Assembly: GCA_964431685.1 (NCBI GenBank)
Contig: CAYSLA010000001.1
Span: forward strand, 12,527-76,526
Direction of reading: 5' to 3'
Length of the DNA stretch: 64,000 nt
Source of the DNA: CAYSLA01 sp964431685
GTDB lineage: Bacteria > Armatimonadota > UBA5829
This document shows, piece after piece, positions 1 to 7,906 of the stretch. The notes under the pieces were generated by a model that was not told the DNA's origin, did no database searches, and saw nothing but the letters and a program-made list of their open reading frames with translations. Position numbers and translations under genes: made by a program. Each line of letters opens with the position of its first letter. Position 1 is the first letter of the stretch.

Positions 1-1547
1 TCGTTTATCGTCATCAGTTCCACAACTGCCTGTCTACTCGAGTACCCGCGATTGTTGCATTGCTTGCAACCCACTGGCGCATAGAACGTGGTGGAGTCCG
101 GGACTTCCACCGATGCGATCAGCTCCAGCTCGTCTTCTTTCGGAACGTATGGAGCCTTGCATTCAGGGCACAGTACTCTGATCAGTCGTTGGGCTAGGAC
201 TCCGATTACGGAGGAGCTTACAAGAAATGGTTCGACGCCCATGTCCAGGAGCCTGGTTACTGCGCTGGGGGCATCATTGCAGTGCAGGGTGGAAAAGACC
301 AGGTGGCCGGTCATAGCGGCCTGGAAAGCGATCTGCGCCGTCTCGGCATCGCGCACTTCTCCAACAAGCACGATATCCGGATCCTGACGCAATATAGACC
401 GAAGTTGGACTGCGAATGTGAGGCCGGCTTTCGTGTTCACAGCAGACTGATTAACTCCGTTAAGCTCGTACTCAATGGGGTCTTCACAAGTCATGATATT
501 CGTCTCCGGCGACTTGATGTGCGTCAATGCCGAGTAGAGCGTCGTCGTCTTTCCGCTGCCGGTGGGGCCGGTGACAAGTATCGTGCCATGAGGCTTCGTA
601 ATGAGACCCTCAAAGCGCTTCAGCTCCAATGCACTGAACCCCAGATTGTCCAGAGAGAACTGCTTTGCCTGCTTGTCCAGTATCCTCAACACGACCCTCT
701 CGCCGTGATGCACCGGAAAAGTGGACACCCTCAGGTCAAACTCTCGGTTCAGCATCTTCACGGATATGCGGCCGTCCTGTGGCAGCCGTTTCTCGGAAAT
801 ATCCACGTCCGCCATGATTTTGAGACGGCTGGTAACAGCCAACTGGATGCGCTTGGGCAGGTTTCTTATGTGCTGCAGAGCGCCATCAATTCTGTATCTG
901 ATCTCTACACCATTGCCGCGCGGCTCGAAGTGTATGTCGCTAGCGTGTTGGCGGATGGCTTCCTGTATAACCAGGTTCACCGTCTTGACGACAGGCGCGT
1001 CCTCGCTCAGCCTGCGCTCTTCTTCGACCGAGACAGAGGACTCTTCCTCAATGGTCTCGAAGTCGTCGTCCACTGCCTTCTTTATTGAGGCCAGAATGTC
1101 CTGGCCCTCCTCAGCACCGTAGACCTTGTCGAGAGCGGCCTTTATGCGTGATTCTGCTGCAAGGACCGGTTCGACACGTTTTCTGGATATTCTCTGTATC
1201 GCGTCCAGCGCCTCAAGGTCCATCGGATTGGAAATAGCGACCGCGAGACGGTCCGAGGTTACACTAATCGGAATCACGTTGTACGTGCGGGCAACAGGCT
1301 CGGGTATGGTATCTACGGCTTCGGTAACTATTGTGTATTCCCCGAGTCTGATGTAGGGTATGTCGTTTTGTATGGCCTGGGCTTCGAAGATGTCGTCTTC
1401 ACTGACCATTTTGGACTCCAGGAGGATCTCACCGAGTCTTCTGTATGTGGTCTTCTGACGCTCCAAGGCTGTCTTGAGATCGTCCTCAGTAATAGTTCCT
1501 GAGGTTACGAGTATTTCGCCAAGCCTCGGTCTGCTCTTGGTGGTCAT
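1..1547 (-). CDS. pilB: PilB/GspE-type secretion ATPase, 3' end cut by window
   Basis: Hexameric cytoplasmic motor ATPase of the type IV pilus/type II secretion family, which powers pilin or pseudopilin polymerisation. Read on the minus strand, an N-terminal MshEN-like domain (about residues 5-150) precedes the ATPase core: Walker A GPTGSGKT near residue 328, Walker B region LVGEVRDAET, a His-box, and the zinc motif CPEC...CKQC near residues 462-490, which is typical of PilB/GspE and absent from PilT. The frame stays open to base 1, giving about 515 of the usual ~560 residues, so the C-terminus lies outside. The start sits in an ATGATGATG run (1545-1553) overlapping the stop of the CheB-like gene. 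Base 1547 is preferred because GGGAGG at 1554-1559 is then properly spaced. Family assignment is firm; PilB versus GspE is not decided. Confidence 0.93.
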   Translation of the reverse strand, partial: MTTKSRPRLGEILVTSGTITEDDLKTALERQKTTYRRLGEILLESKMVSEDDIFEAQAIQNDIPYIRLGEYTIVTEAVDTIPEPVARTYNVIPISVTSDRLAVAISNPMDLEALDAIQRISRKRVEPVLAAESRIKAALDKVYGAEEGQDILASIKKAVDDDFETIEEESSVSVEEERRLSEDAPVVKTVNLVIQEAIRQHASDIHFEPRGNGVEIRYRIDGALQHIRNLPKRIQLAVTSRLKIMADVDISEKRLPQDGRISVKMLNREFDLRVSTFPVHHGERVVLRILDKQAKQFSLDNLGFSALELKRFEGLITKPHGTILVTGPTGSGKTTTLYSALTHIKSPETNIMTCEDPIEYELNGVNQSAVNTKAGLTFAVQLRSILRQDPDIVLVGEVRDAETAQIAFQAAMTGHLVFSTLHCNDAPSAVTRLLDMGVEPFLVSSSVIGVLAQRLIRVLCPECKAPYVPKEDELELIASVEVPDSTTFYAPVGCKQCNNRGYSSRQAVVELMTIN

Positions 1548-1549
1548 CA

Positions 1550-2191
1550 TCATCCTCCCAGCACCGCGTCCTTGATTCTGGCAGCGACGTTCCAGAGTGG
1601 AACAACGTGCTGCACGACGCCTGTCTCAGCCGCAGCAAGCGGCAGGTCGGAGACAACTGATGTCTGTTCGTCCTGAGCAATCGTAACGCCTCCTGCGTCT
1701 TTGATCGCTCTGAGCCCTTCGACTCCGTCTCTTCCCATTCCTGTCAGCAGAACTCCGACTGTCTTGTCGCCGAATGCGTGAGTGGCGGAAATCATAGTGT
1801 GGTCGACGCGGGAGTAAGGAGTAGTTGAGGGGCCAGCAGAGTCCTCTACGAAAACCTGATAGACAGGTAGCGCGAAGCCCTCCATTGGGACGAATGTGAT
1901 GCGTGCCGATGAATGAGCGATCATGGCGCGGGAGGGCGTCAATTTCATCCCGTCGACCGCTTCGTGTACAGGCATCTGGCAAGTCAGGTTGAGTTGATCA
2001 GCGAGAACTCTATGAAATCCCATGCGGTAGTCAGGCATCACGACAATCGTCGCGGGAAAGGTTGAAGGGATGCTTGGAAGCACGTCTCCGAGCGCCTGTG
2101 GACCGCCAGGACCGCATCCAATGATAACCAGCCAGTTTGACGCGGTGGCTGGACGTTCGTCCATGTCGGCAATCGCTTCCTGCGTCTGCAT
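1550..2191 (-). CDS. CheB methylesterase-like domain protein, probably inactive
   Basis: A 213-residue stand-alone CheB C-terminal-type domain with no receiver domain. True CheB demethylates chemoreceptor glutamates with a Ser-His-Asp triad. Here the nucleophile motif G-A-S-T-G-G reads GCGPGG (residues 25-30), so Ser is Gly. The His motif (QHMPPGF in CheB) reads PDYRMGF, so His is lost. Only the Asp segment LLTGMGRDG is kept. I infer a non-catalytic, perhaps binding, role. The start at 2191 is chosen over the upstream in-frame codon at 2233 because AGAGGAG lies 8 bases ahead of it. It is co-directional with, and overlaps, pilB, so a link to pilus control is plausible but unproven. Confidence 0.8.
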   Translation of the reverse strand: MQTQEAIADMDERPATASNWLVIIGCGPGGPQALGDVLPSIPSTFPATIVVMPDYRMGFHRVLADQLNLTCQMPVHEAVDGMKLTPSRAMIAHSSARITFVPMEGFALPVYQVFVEDSAGPSTTPYSRVDHTMISATHAFGDKTVGVLLTGMGRDGVEGLRAIKDAGGVTIAQDEQTSVVSDLPLAAAETGVVQHVVPLWNVAARIKDAVLGG

Positions 2192-2255
2192 ATTTGCACT
2201 CCTCTGAAAATGAGTTGGGAGATCACCGGGCAACTACACGGCAATCTACAACCCG

Positions 2256-2471
2256 TCAGGCGCCATCGATAATGCGCCGGACTTCGCGGGCTCTTGCCTG
2301 CGTTTGTCTTCTGTCTATGGTCGTGCTGACCCTGACAACATCGCCTTCCGCCGCGCTCTTTGGAAGAAGCGTTTTCGAGCAGACCAGCTCTCTGCCGTCA
2401 TCTGTTACCAGCACCGCCAGCTTGCTCTCAAAACGATCAACCACCGCCTGGATTGCTTGCTCAGTGTCCAC
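2256..2471 (-). CDS. DUF3006 family small protein
   Basis: A 71-residue protein matching the DUF3006 pattern: an N-terminal VVDRFE segment, a short beta-rich part with an AVLVTDDGRE-like strand, then the LLP..A.EGDVVRV motif and a charged C-terminus ending in an R-rich helix. DUF3006 proteins are of unknown function and are commonly encoded beside ComEC/Rec2-type metallo-beta-lactamase-fold proteins, as here: this gene overlaps the end of the MBL-fold gene by 11 bases, indicating translational coupling. No signal peptide or membrane segment is visible. Confidence 0.75.
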   Translation of the reverse strand: MDTEQAIQAVVDRFESKLAVLVTDDGRELVCSKTLLPKSAAEGDVVRVSTTIDRRQTQARAREVRRIIDGA

Positions 2472-3327
2472 TAATACTCCTCACAGAGAATCCGTCTGTG
2501 GCGAACTGGACGGTTCCATTCATGTCTGCCCTGTGCAACTCTGCCCCGGTGGCTGCAGGACCAATCCGTCTGAGGACCGTCCGGTCAGCGTTAGGTGCAG
2601 CACTGGACCCGGGCACGACTATGTCTTGCGGCCTGACCGCGGCCAGCAGTTCGAGCGAGGTGGCCCCGAGTGCCCCGTATCGCCCGATTACCAAGACGTT
2701 GCTCATCAAATATGCTCCGGAACGCATCAGATACGATTCAGCAATCGCGCCAGCGTCGGACATAAGCAGGAACCGGGTCCGCCCCATCACCATCTGCACA
2801 ATCAGCGAGTTCTCTTCGGTAACATCACTGGTTGCTTTCAGTGGCTCCTCGGGCGGGCTGAAAACGTGAAGACTGGTGCTCTTCGTCAGGATCACACGGT
2901 CGCCGCCCTTGAGCCCAATCTCAGGAACCTTTCGTTGCCTCGCTGCAGACAGTTGACTGGCCCATTCATCGTCGTTACCCGTCTGCGCTCTGAGAATCCG
3001 CCGCACACGCACAGACTTGGCGATTGTATCTACAGCGCCCGTCCGCCGTGCGGTCGGGTTTGTCAGAATGAGCGTCACATCCTCGATACCCGATTCGCGC
3101 AACCACGATACAAGCTGTTCAGCATCTGCCGCCGGCCCGGGGTCAACCAGAAAATGCTGCCCATCATCGCAGCCTGCATACACGCCGCCACCGATTCTTG
3201 GATCCAGTACGGCCAACACAGCGCGTGGGCGAGCTTCATCCCGTCTGCCCGCTGCAAAACGATATCCGAGACCGATCCCCGCCGCCAGGGCCAGAAGTAG
3301 TATAATTATCGGCAGTATGCGCGTCAT
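2461..3327 (-). CDS. ComEC C-terminal-like metallo-beta-lactamase-fold protein lacking metal ligands
   Basis: A 288-residue protein with one N-terminal membrane anchor or signal (about residues 3-24) followed by a ComEC/Rec2-like MBL-fold domain. In active relatives the metal motif is THPHADH; here the aligned segment reads LTNPTARRTG, with no His. The later TGD strand reads LMSDAG, and the GHHGS motif reads IGRYGALGATS. The fold is recognisable from the order of these segments, but essentially all zinc-binding His residues are gone, so hydrolase or nuclease activity is unlikely. It is the first gene of the minus-strand operon with DUF3006, the CheB-like gene and pilB. Fold assignment is good; function unknown. 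Confidence 0.7.
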   Translation of the reverse strand: MTRILPIIILLLALAAGIGLGYRFAAGRRDEARPRAVLAVLDPRIGGGVYAGCDDGQHFLVDPGPAADAEQLVSWLRESGIEDVTLILTNPTARRTGAVDTIAKSVRVRRILRAQTGNDDEWASQLSAARQRKVPEIGLKGGDRVILTKSTSLHVFSPPEEPLKATSDVTEENSLIVQMVMGRTRFLLMSDAGAIAESYLMRSGAYLMSNVLVIGRYGALGATSLELLAAVRPQDIVVPGSSAAPNADRTVLRRIGPAATGAELHRADMNGTVQFATDGFSVRSISGH

Positions 3328-3360
3328 CTTTGTAGGGTACCTGTCACTGCGAATGCACTC

Positions 3361-3389
3361 ATGTTAACCATCATCATGCATCGAGTCAA
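3361..3389 (-). promoter_or_regulatory. Sigma-A-type promoter for the MBL-DUF3006-cheB-pilB operon
   Basis: On the minus strand TTGACT (3389-3384), a 17-base spacer and TAACAT (3366-3361), with predicted transcription start near 3354, about 27 bases before the MBL-fold start codon. Consensus match only. Confidence 0.45.
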
Positions 3390-3499
3390 TGCGTGAGCAT
3401 TCAAGTGGCTCCTATCCGTATGAAGCGCTTTCCAGTCAGTCGAGAAGACCCGCGGGAAAAACATGCCCTCTGTGACGTATCCACAGTTGTTGAAGAAGG

Positions 3500-3528
3500 T
3501 TGACGGGCCGCCGACGTACAAGTAGACA
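3500..3528 (+). promoter_or_regulatory. Possible promoter for nnr and the FHA operon
   Basis: TTGACG, 17-base spacer, TAGACA (weak -10), about 60 bases before nnr. The same TTGACG/TAGACT style recurs before the polyprenyl synthase gene at 26397. The rest of the 3328-3588 intergenic stretch shows only this promoter and the divergent one. Confidence 0.35.
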
Positions 3529-3588
3529 CTGAACGATGTAGCCTGACTTGTTGTTTTGGACTGATGGACAGGTGGAGAGAGGTTTCGC

Positions 3589-5136
3589 ATGAAGATAACG
3601 ACCTCCGAAGAAATGCGGGCGCTTGACGCACTGGCGACGGACAAATACGGCATTCCCAGCTTGCTTTTGATGGAACACGCTGGCCTCGCAGTTGCGATGA
3701 CAGCCAGCGACCTGCTGGAGGGCGCGTTCGGAAGCAGGGTGCTGGTGTGCGCTGGGCCCGGCAACAACGGCGGAGACGGGTTCGCGGCCGCTCGGCACCT
3801 CTTTAACCACGGCGCTAATGTATCAGTGCTATACTTCGGAGACGCTGCCAAGGCTAGCCCCGATACCCGAACAAACATGGCGATCGTCAACCACATGGAA
3901 ATTCCGGTCATCGAGAATGTTGAGAGCTACCTTGTGGATCAGATTATCTCTGAGTCGGACCTGGTTGTGGACGCACTGCTGGGAATCGGGGTGTCCAGTG
4001 AAGTGCGCGAGCCAATAGCAGGTGTCATACGGAGTATTAACGACTTCGCACGAATGGTTCTGGCGGTCGATATTCCGTCTGGCGTGAACTCTGACACAGG
4101 CTCAATATGTGGAGTTGGGATTTCGGCGGACGCTACTGTGACGTTTGGGTTGCCGAAGATCGGGCATTTTGTATACCCAGGCGCCGGAAAAGTGGGGCGT
4201 CTGTCCGTAGCGGACATCAGTATACCCGTGGTCGAACTCGAAGACAACGGCGGCAGAGCGTTTGTTCTCGACCGCTTCATTGCGGGGGCGCTGATTCCAT
4301 ACAGACCCAGAGATGCTCATAAAGGCACATTTGGCCACCTGGCGATTGCCGCAGGTTCTGTGGGGATGACGGGCGCCGCTATCCTGACCGCTGAGGGAGC
4401 CTTGCGCATTGGGACCGGACTGGTAACACTTGCAATCCCGGAGTCGCTTAATGACATACTGGAGGCCAAGATCACCGAGGCCATGAGTATCCCTGTAGCC
4501 GAGGGGTCTGCAAGATCTTTCTGTGCCGGATCAGTCGATGCCGTTGCGCGCCTCATTGAGGATCGTGACGCGGTAGTCATTGGGCCTGGGCTTGGACGAA
4601 GCGAGGACGCGGTCTCCTTTGTCAAGGAACTGCTGCCTCGTATAGATCGTCCCTGTTTAGTAGATGCTGACGGTCTGTATGCCGTGGCTCAGAACACTGA
4701 CCTGCTGAGAAACCACAGTGCGCCTGTCATAGTGACGCCGCACCCCGGGGAAATGTCGCTGCTTACCGGCAAGTCAATTTCCGAGGTTCAGTCAAACCGA
4801 TTGGAGACAGCACGTTCATTCGCCACTGCCTACGGAGTCCACGTAGTGCTCAAAGGTGTCGGCACCATCGTAGCAATGCCAAACGGCGTGGTGTATATAA
4901 ACACAAGCGGCACCTCAGGAATGGCCACCGGAGGGGTTGGTGACGTGCTCAGCGGGATCATAGGCGGGCTGCTCGCCCAGGGCTGCTCGCCTCAGGCAGC
5001 GTGCTGCGCGGGGGTGTACATTCACGGCGCGGCCGGCGAAATCGCTGCGGATAATATGGGCGAGGCAGGAATGGTAGCCGGCGATGTGGCCGCATCAATT
5101 GCCAAAGCTGTGCTGGATATTCAAGGGGAGGACTAG
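3589..5136 (+). CDS. nnr: Bifunctional NAD(P)HX epimerase/dehydratase
   Basis: A 515-residue cytosolic repair enzyme that restores hydrated NADH/NADPH. The N-terminal YjeF-type epimerase half (residues 1-215) has GPGNNGGDGFAAARHL and DALLGIGVSSEVREP. The C-terminal ribokinase-like ADP-dependent dehydratase half (about 230-505) has HPGEMSLLTG and the ATP/ADP-site segment SGMATGGVGDVLSG. Length and domain order are standard for the fused bacterial enzyme. GGTGGAGAGAGG precedes the ATG. The following FHA gene starts 4 bases after its stop, so nnr probably leads the signalling operon transcript without necessarily sharing its function. Confidence 0.95.
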   Translation: MKITTSEEMRALDALATDKYGIPSLLLMEHAGLAVAMTASDLLEGAFGSRVLVCAGPGNNGGDGFAAARHLFNHGANVSVLYFGDAAKASPDTRTNMAIVNHMEIPVIENVESYLVDQIISESDLVVDALLGIGVSSEVREPIAGVIRSINDFARMVLAVDIPSGVNSDTGSICGVGISADATVTFGLPKIGHFVYPGAGKVGRLSVADISIPVVELEDNGGRAFVLDRFIAGALIPYRPRDAHKGTFGHLAIAAGSVGMTGAAILTAEGALRIGTGLVTLAIPESLNDILEAKITEAMSIPVAEGSARSFCAGSVDAVARLIEDRDAVVIGPGLGRSEDAVSFVKELLPRIDRPCLVDADGLYAVAQNTDLLRNHSAPVIVTPHPGEMSLLTGKSISEVQSNRLETARSFATAYGVHVVLKGVGTIVAMPNGVVYINTSGTSGMATGGVGDVLSGIIGGLLAQGCSPQAACCAGVYIHGAAGEIAADNMGEAGMVAGDVAASIAKAVLDIQGED

Positions 5137-5140
5137 GGTT

Positions 5141-6436
5141 ATGCGACGTGTTCTGTCAATTGCGGTGCTGGTAGTGTGCTGGATATATCTGGGCGTAGCT
5201 GCCATCGCCGAGCCGTCTATTGAGCTTGGCTTAGAGGAAAAGGGAGCCTATGTATACTGGTTCACGTATACCGATCCTACAGGTGTCGAAAGATCCAGCA
5301 AGCCAGAGAGGTTTATGGGATCTGATGCGAAGTTGTCAATGAGCGACGTTCCAGCAAGTGGAAAGGACCTTCGCCTGCATGTGATGAGTGTACGCACGGG
5401 TAACGCCGCGGCCAAGGTTATCAAACCAGAACTATTGGAGGCCAAACCGCCAAAGATTGAGCTTGAGGAGAAGGATTTTCAGTACGTTGGACTTGTCAGA
5501 CTTCGAGTAGTGGCTTCGGACGGCAAGCCAGTGGAGAGCGCGGTTGTCCGGGTCGAGGATGCTGACGGAACCAAACACGAATCGTCCATTACTCCGGTCG
5601 ACGAAGGTGTGGCGGTGTTCCGAAACGTCGCAGCGGGTCAGACGAGCGTGAAAGTCGTGGCAGAGGGGCTCACCAAGACTTCTGATTCGGACATAGACAT
5701 CCCCGCGGAGCGGGATAGTCTGGCATTTGGGCGCGATATCAAAGTACTTGGTGACGTGAACACGTTGCAGATTGCATCGGCACCCGGAACTGATGACGAC
5801 GCCAGGCCGAAAGAGTCGTCACGCAAAGAGCGTCGTTCTTCTTCTGGCACGAACATTCTGTCGGCTATCGCGGGCCTGATATTCGTTGCGGTGGTAATCG
5901 CTGTAATATACGCTCTGCTCAAATCGAAGGGCGTGACGGCGAAAGGCGCTCTCGAGAAGATGGGGGTCGCGCTGCCCGAGACGGATTCCTCCGTGTCTCC
6001 TGCGCCCCAGAACGCCGCTCCCGCGATTGATCCGAACGTCTGCCAGTTCTGCGGTCAGCAAAAAGACGCCAACGGTTCGTGCGGTTGCACAGTCACGCCC
6101 GGTGCCGCACCACCAGTTTTGGGAGCGACACCCGTGACCGGCCCAAGCGGCCCCCGGTTGATAGGAACACAGGGCACGTTCGCTGCTCAGATATTCCCAT
6201 TGATCGAAGGGGCAAGCATTGTTGGAAGAGAGGCGAGCTGCAACGTAGCGCTGCTCAATGACGCCACTGCTTCGCGTCGGCACGCCACCATCAACGTAAA
6301 TGCTGGTCAGTACAGCATCACGGACATGGGCAGCTCCAACGGCACGATGGTCAACGGTGCACGTGTCACAGAACAGGCACTGGTTCCCGGCGATGAGATA
6401 CAGATCGGCGGCACCAAGTTCAGGTTTGAGGTCTGA
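5141..6436 (+). CDS. Single-pass membrane FHA protein with signal peptide and zinc-ribbon
   Basis: A 431-residue protein. An N-terminal signal peptide (MRRVLSIAVLVVCWIYLG) leads to an extracytoplasmic part with a carboxypeptidase-regulatory-like beta domain (about residues 110-180), one membrane helix (about 238-258), then cytoplasmic CQFCGQQKDANGSCGC (about 300-315) and a C-terminal FHA domain (about 340-431) with GRE, ASRRHA and SSNGTMVNG, the phosphothreonine-binding hallmarks. This layout suggests a receptor or anchor coupling the cell envelope to phosphothreonine signalling. The start at 5141 is chosen because GGGGAGG lies 9 bases upstream; the longer frame from 5084 would run through the end of nnr. 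It is the first FHA gene of the kinase/phosphatase operon. Function beyond pThr binding is unknown. Confidence 0.85.
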   Translation: MRRVLSIAVLVVCWIYLGVAAIAEPSIELGLEEKGAYVYWFTYTDPTGVERSSKPERFMGSDAKLSMSDVPASGKDLRLHVMSVRTGNAAAKVIKPELLEAKPPKIELEEKDFQYVGLVRLRVVASDGKPVESAVVRVEDADGTKHESSITPVDEGVAVFRNVAAGQTSVKVVAEGLTKTSDSDIDIPAERDSLAFGRDIKVLGDVNTLQIASAPGTDDDARPKESSRKERRSSSGTNILSAIAGLIFVAVVIAVIYALLKSKGVTAKGALEKMGVALPETDSSVSPAPQNAAPAIDPNVCQFCGQQKDANGSCGCTVTPGAAPPVLGATPVTGPSGPRLIGTQGTFAAQIFPLIEGASIVGREASCNVALLNDATASRRHATINVNAGQYSITDMGSSNGTMVNGARVTEQALVPGDEIQIGGTKFRFEV

Positions 6437-6443
6437 TGTCCAG

Positions 6444-7862
6444 TTGACTAAGATTATTCGCCACACATTTGCCGGAGCGCTGGGAGCGTTTATTGCGTGG
6501 GCGGTGATGGAGCCTACTCCGCTGATGCCTGACACCGAGACGCCAGTCGCCTACGGCGTGATATTTGTGATCGGACTGATCTTCGGACTGCTGGTCGGAT
6601 TTCTCCTCGGGTTGTCCGAAGCTATGGGCGGTCTATCACACCGGAACGGCGGCAAGGTTGTTGTCGTAAGCGCGCTAGTGGGCGCGGCTGGTGGCATCCT
6701 GGGGCTTACGTTCGGAAACTCGCTCTACTCTGCGTTCACGAGTGTGTCCAAGGCGAGCCCAGGCTTCCTGTCATTCATACTGCTCCTGGTAGGCAGGGCC
6801 GTGGGGTGGGCGCTGATTGGTGGATTTGTAGGCCTGAGCCAGGGGCTCGCCACGAACTCCGCTAAGAAGATACGCAACGGTTTTATCGGCGGATTTCTGG
6901 GCGGTGGTCTCGGCGGAACGGTGTTCGAGATTCTGGTGATGCTAAACAAAGGGCACGTCGCCAATTTGCTGCCCGGGATGATCCGCTTTGTAAGCTTCGT
7001 AATCACAGGAGGGAGCATCGGGCTGTTCATAGGGTTAGTGAGCGAGCTCGCGAAGAAGGCCTGGCTTCTCAAAATGGTTGGCAGGAATGAGGGTAAGGAA
7101 TACGAACTCTTCAAACCGATCACAATTATTGGCAGAAGCGAACTTGCCGACATCCCGGCTTTCGGCGACCCGGACGTCACGGAAAAGCACTCGATCGTCA
7201 TCCAACAGGGAGGCAGGTACTACATAGAGGATGCCGGGTCGCTCTTCGGGACCAGTCTGAACGGCACACGAATTGCTGACCGCCAGCCTTTGAGAAGCGG
7301 CGATGTCATTACGGTCGGCAAGACCCGGTTCCAGTTCCGTGACAAGAGCGCCCCGCGAATGGCTCCGGCTGTCCAGTCTGCCACAGTCAGTGGTGCGGTC
7401 ATTCCAACAGCGCAGGGCGTCTGCCCGTTCTGCGGGGCGGCCAGGGACTCCAACGGCAACTGCGAATGCTCCGCTGGTGTCTCTGATGCCACACAGATAT
7501 CGACGCAGGGGGTCGCCAACACATCGGTAACACAGCTTCCGACACAGTTGATGGGCGGGCAGGCTACACGTACTGGTGCAAGGCTCGTTGGAGTTTCCGG
7601 AGTCTACGCCAACCAGGTGTTTCCTCTTGAGCCTTCCGGCACTGGAATCGGCCGAGACTCGTCCAACACTATCTCGCTGGCGTCAGACCGTATGGTATCT
7701 CGTATGCACGCGAGGATAGTGGAGGAGGGTGGGGCGATTGTGGCGTACGATGAAGGTAGCTCGAACGGCACGTTTGTCAATGGCGAACAGATTACTCGAA
7801 GAGCGTTAATGAGTGCTGATATCATTCAGATAGGCTCCACGAAGTTCAGAGTGGAACTGTAG
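6444..7862 (+). CDS. Polytopic membrane protein with two FHA domains
   Basis: About 472 residues if translation starts at TTG 6444; no ATG lies near, and GAGG at 6428-6431 is the only ribosome-binding candidate. About six glycine-rich membrane helices occupy residues 8-205. A first FHA domain (about 217-300) has IIGRSE but a degenerate VTEKHS in place of SRxH. Then comes CPFCGAARDSNGNCEC (about 326-341) and a second, canonical FHA domain (about 378-472) with GRD, VSRMHA and SSNGTFVNG. The zinc-motif-plus-FHA tail is closely related to that of the preceding gene, so the two probably arose by duplication of a module. Likely a membrane docking platform for the kinase products; start codon uncertain. 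Confidence 0.8.
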   Translation: MTKIIRHTFAGALGAFIAWAVMEPTPLMPDTETPVAYGVIFVIGLIFGLLVGFLLGLSEAMGGLSHRNGGKVVVVSALVGAAGGILGLTFGNSLYSAFTSVSKASPGFLSFILLLVGRAVGWALIGGFVGLSQGLATNSAKKIRNGFIGGFLGGGLGGTVFEILVMLNKGHVANLLPGMIRFVSFVITGGSIGLFIGLVSELAKKAWLLKMVGRNEGKEYELFKPITIIGRSELADIPAFGDPDVTEKHSIVIQQGGRYYIEDAGSLFGTSLNGTRIADRQPLRSGDVITVGKTRFQFRDKSAPRMAPAVQSATVSGAVIPTAQGVCPFCGAARDSNGNCECSAGVSDATQISTQGVANTSVTQLPTQLMGGQATRTGARLVGVSGVYANQVFPLEPSGTGIGRDSSNTISLASDRMVSRMHARIVEEGGAIVAYDEGSSNGTFVNGEQITRRALMSADIIQIGSTKFRVEL

Positions 7863-7906
7863 TCGTTTCATATTCTCCGGCTTCGCCGGGTTAGGGTGGT
7901 AGAGAC

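Noticed and set aside
2137..3300. 387-codon open frame on plus
   Set aside because: Lies opposite the MBL-fold, DUF3006 and CheB-like genes, which have domain matches and coupled ends; its own translation is low-complexity with no motif.
5819..6535. 238-codon open frame on minus
   Set aside because: Antisense to the first FHA gene; no motif.
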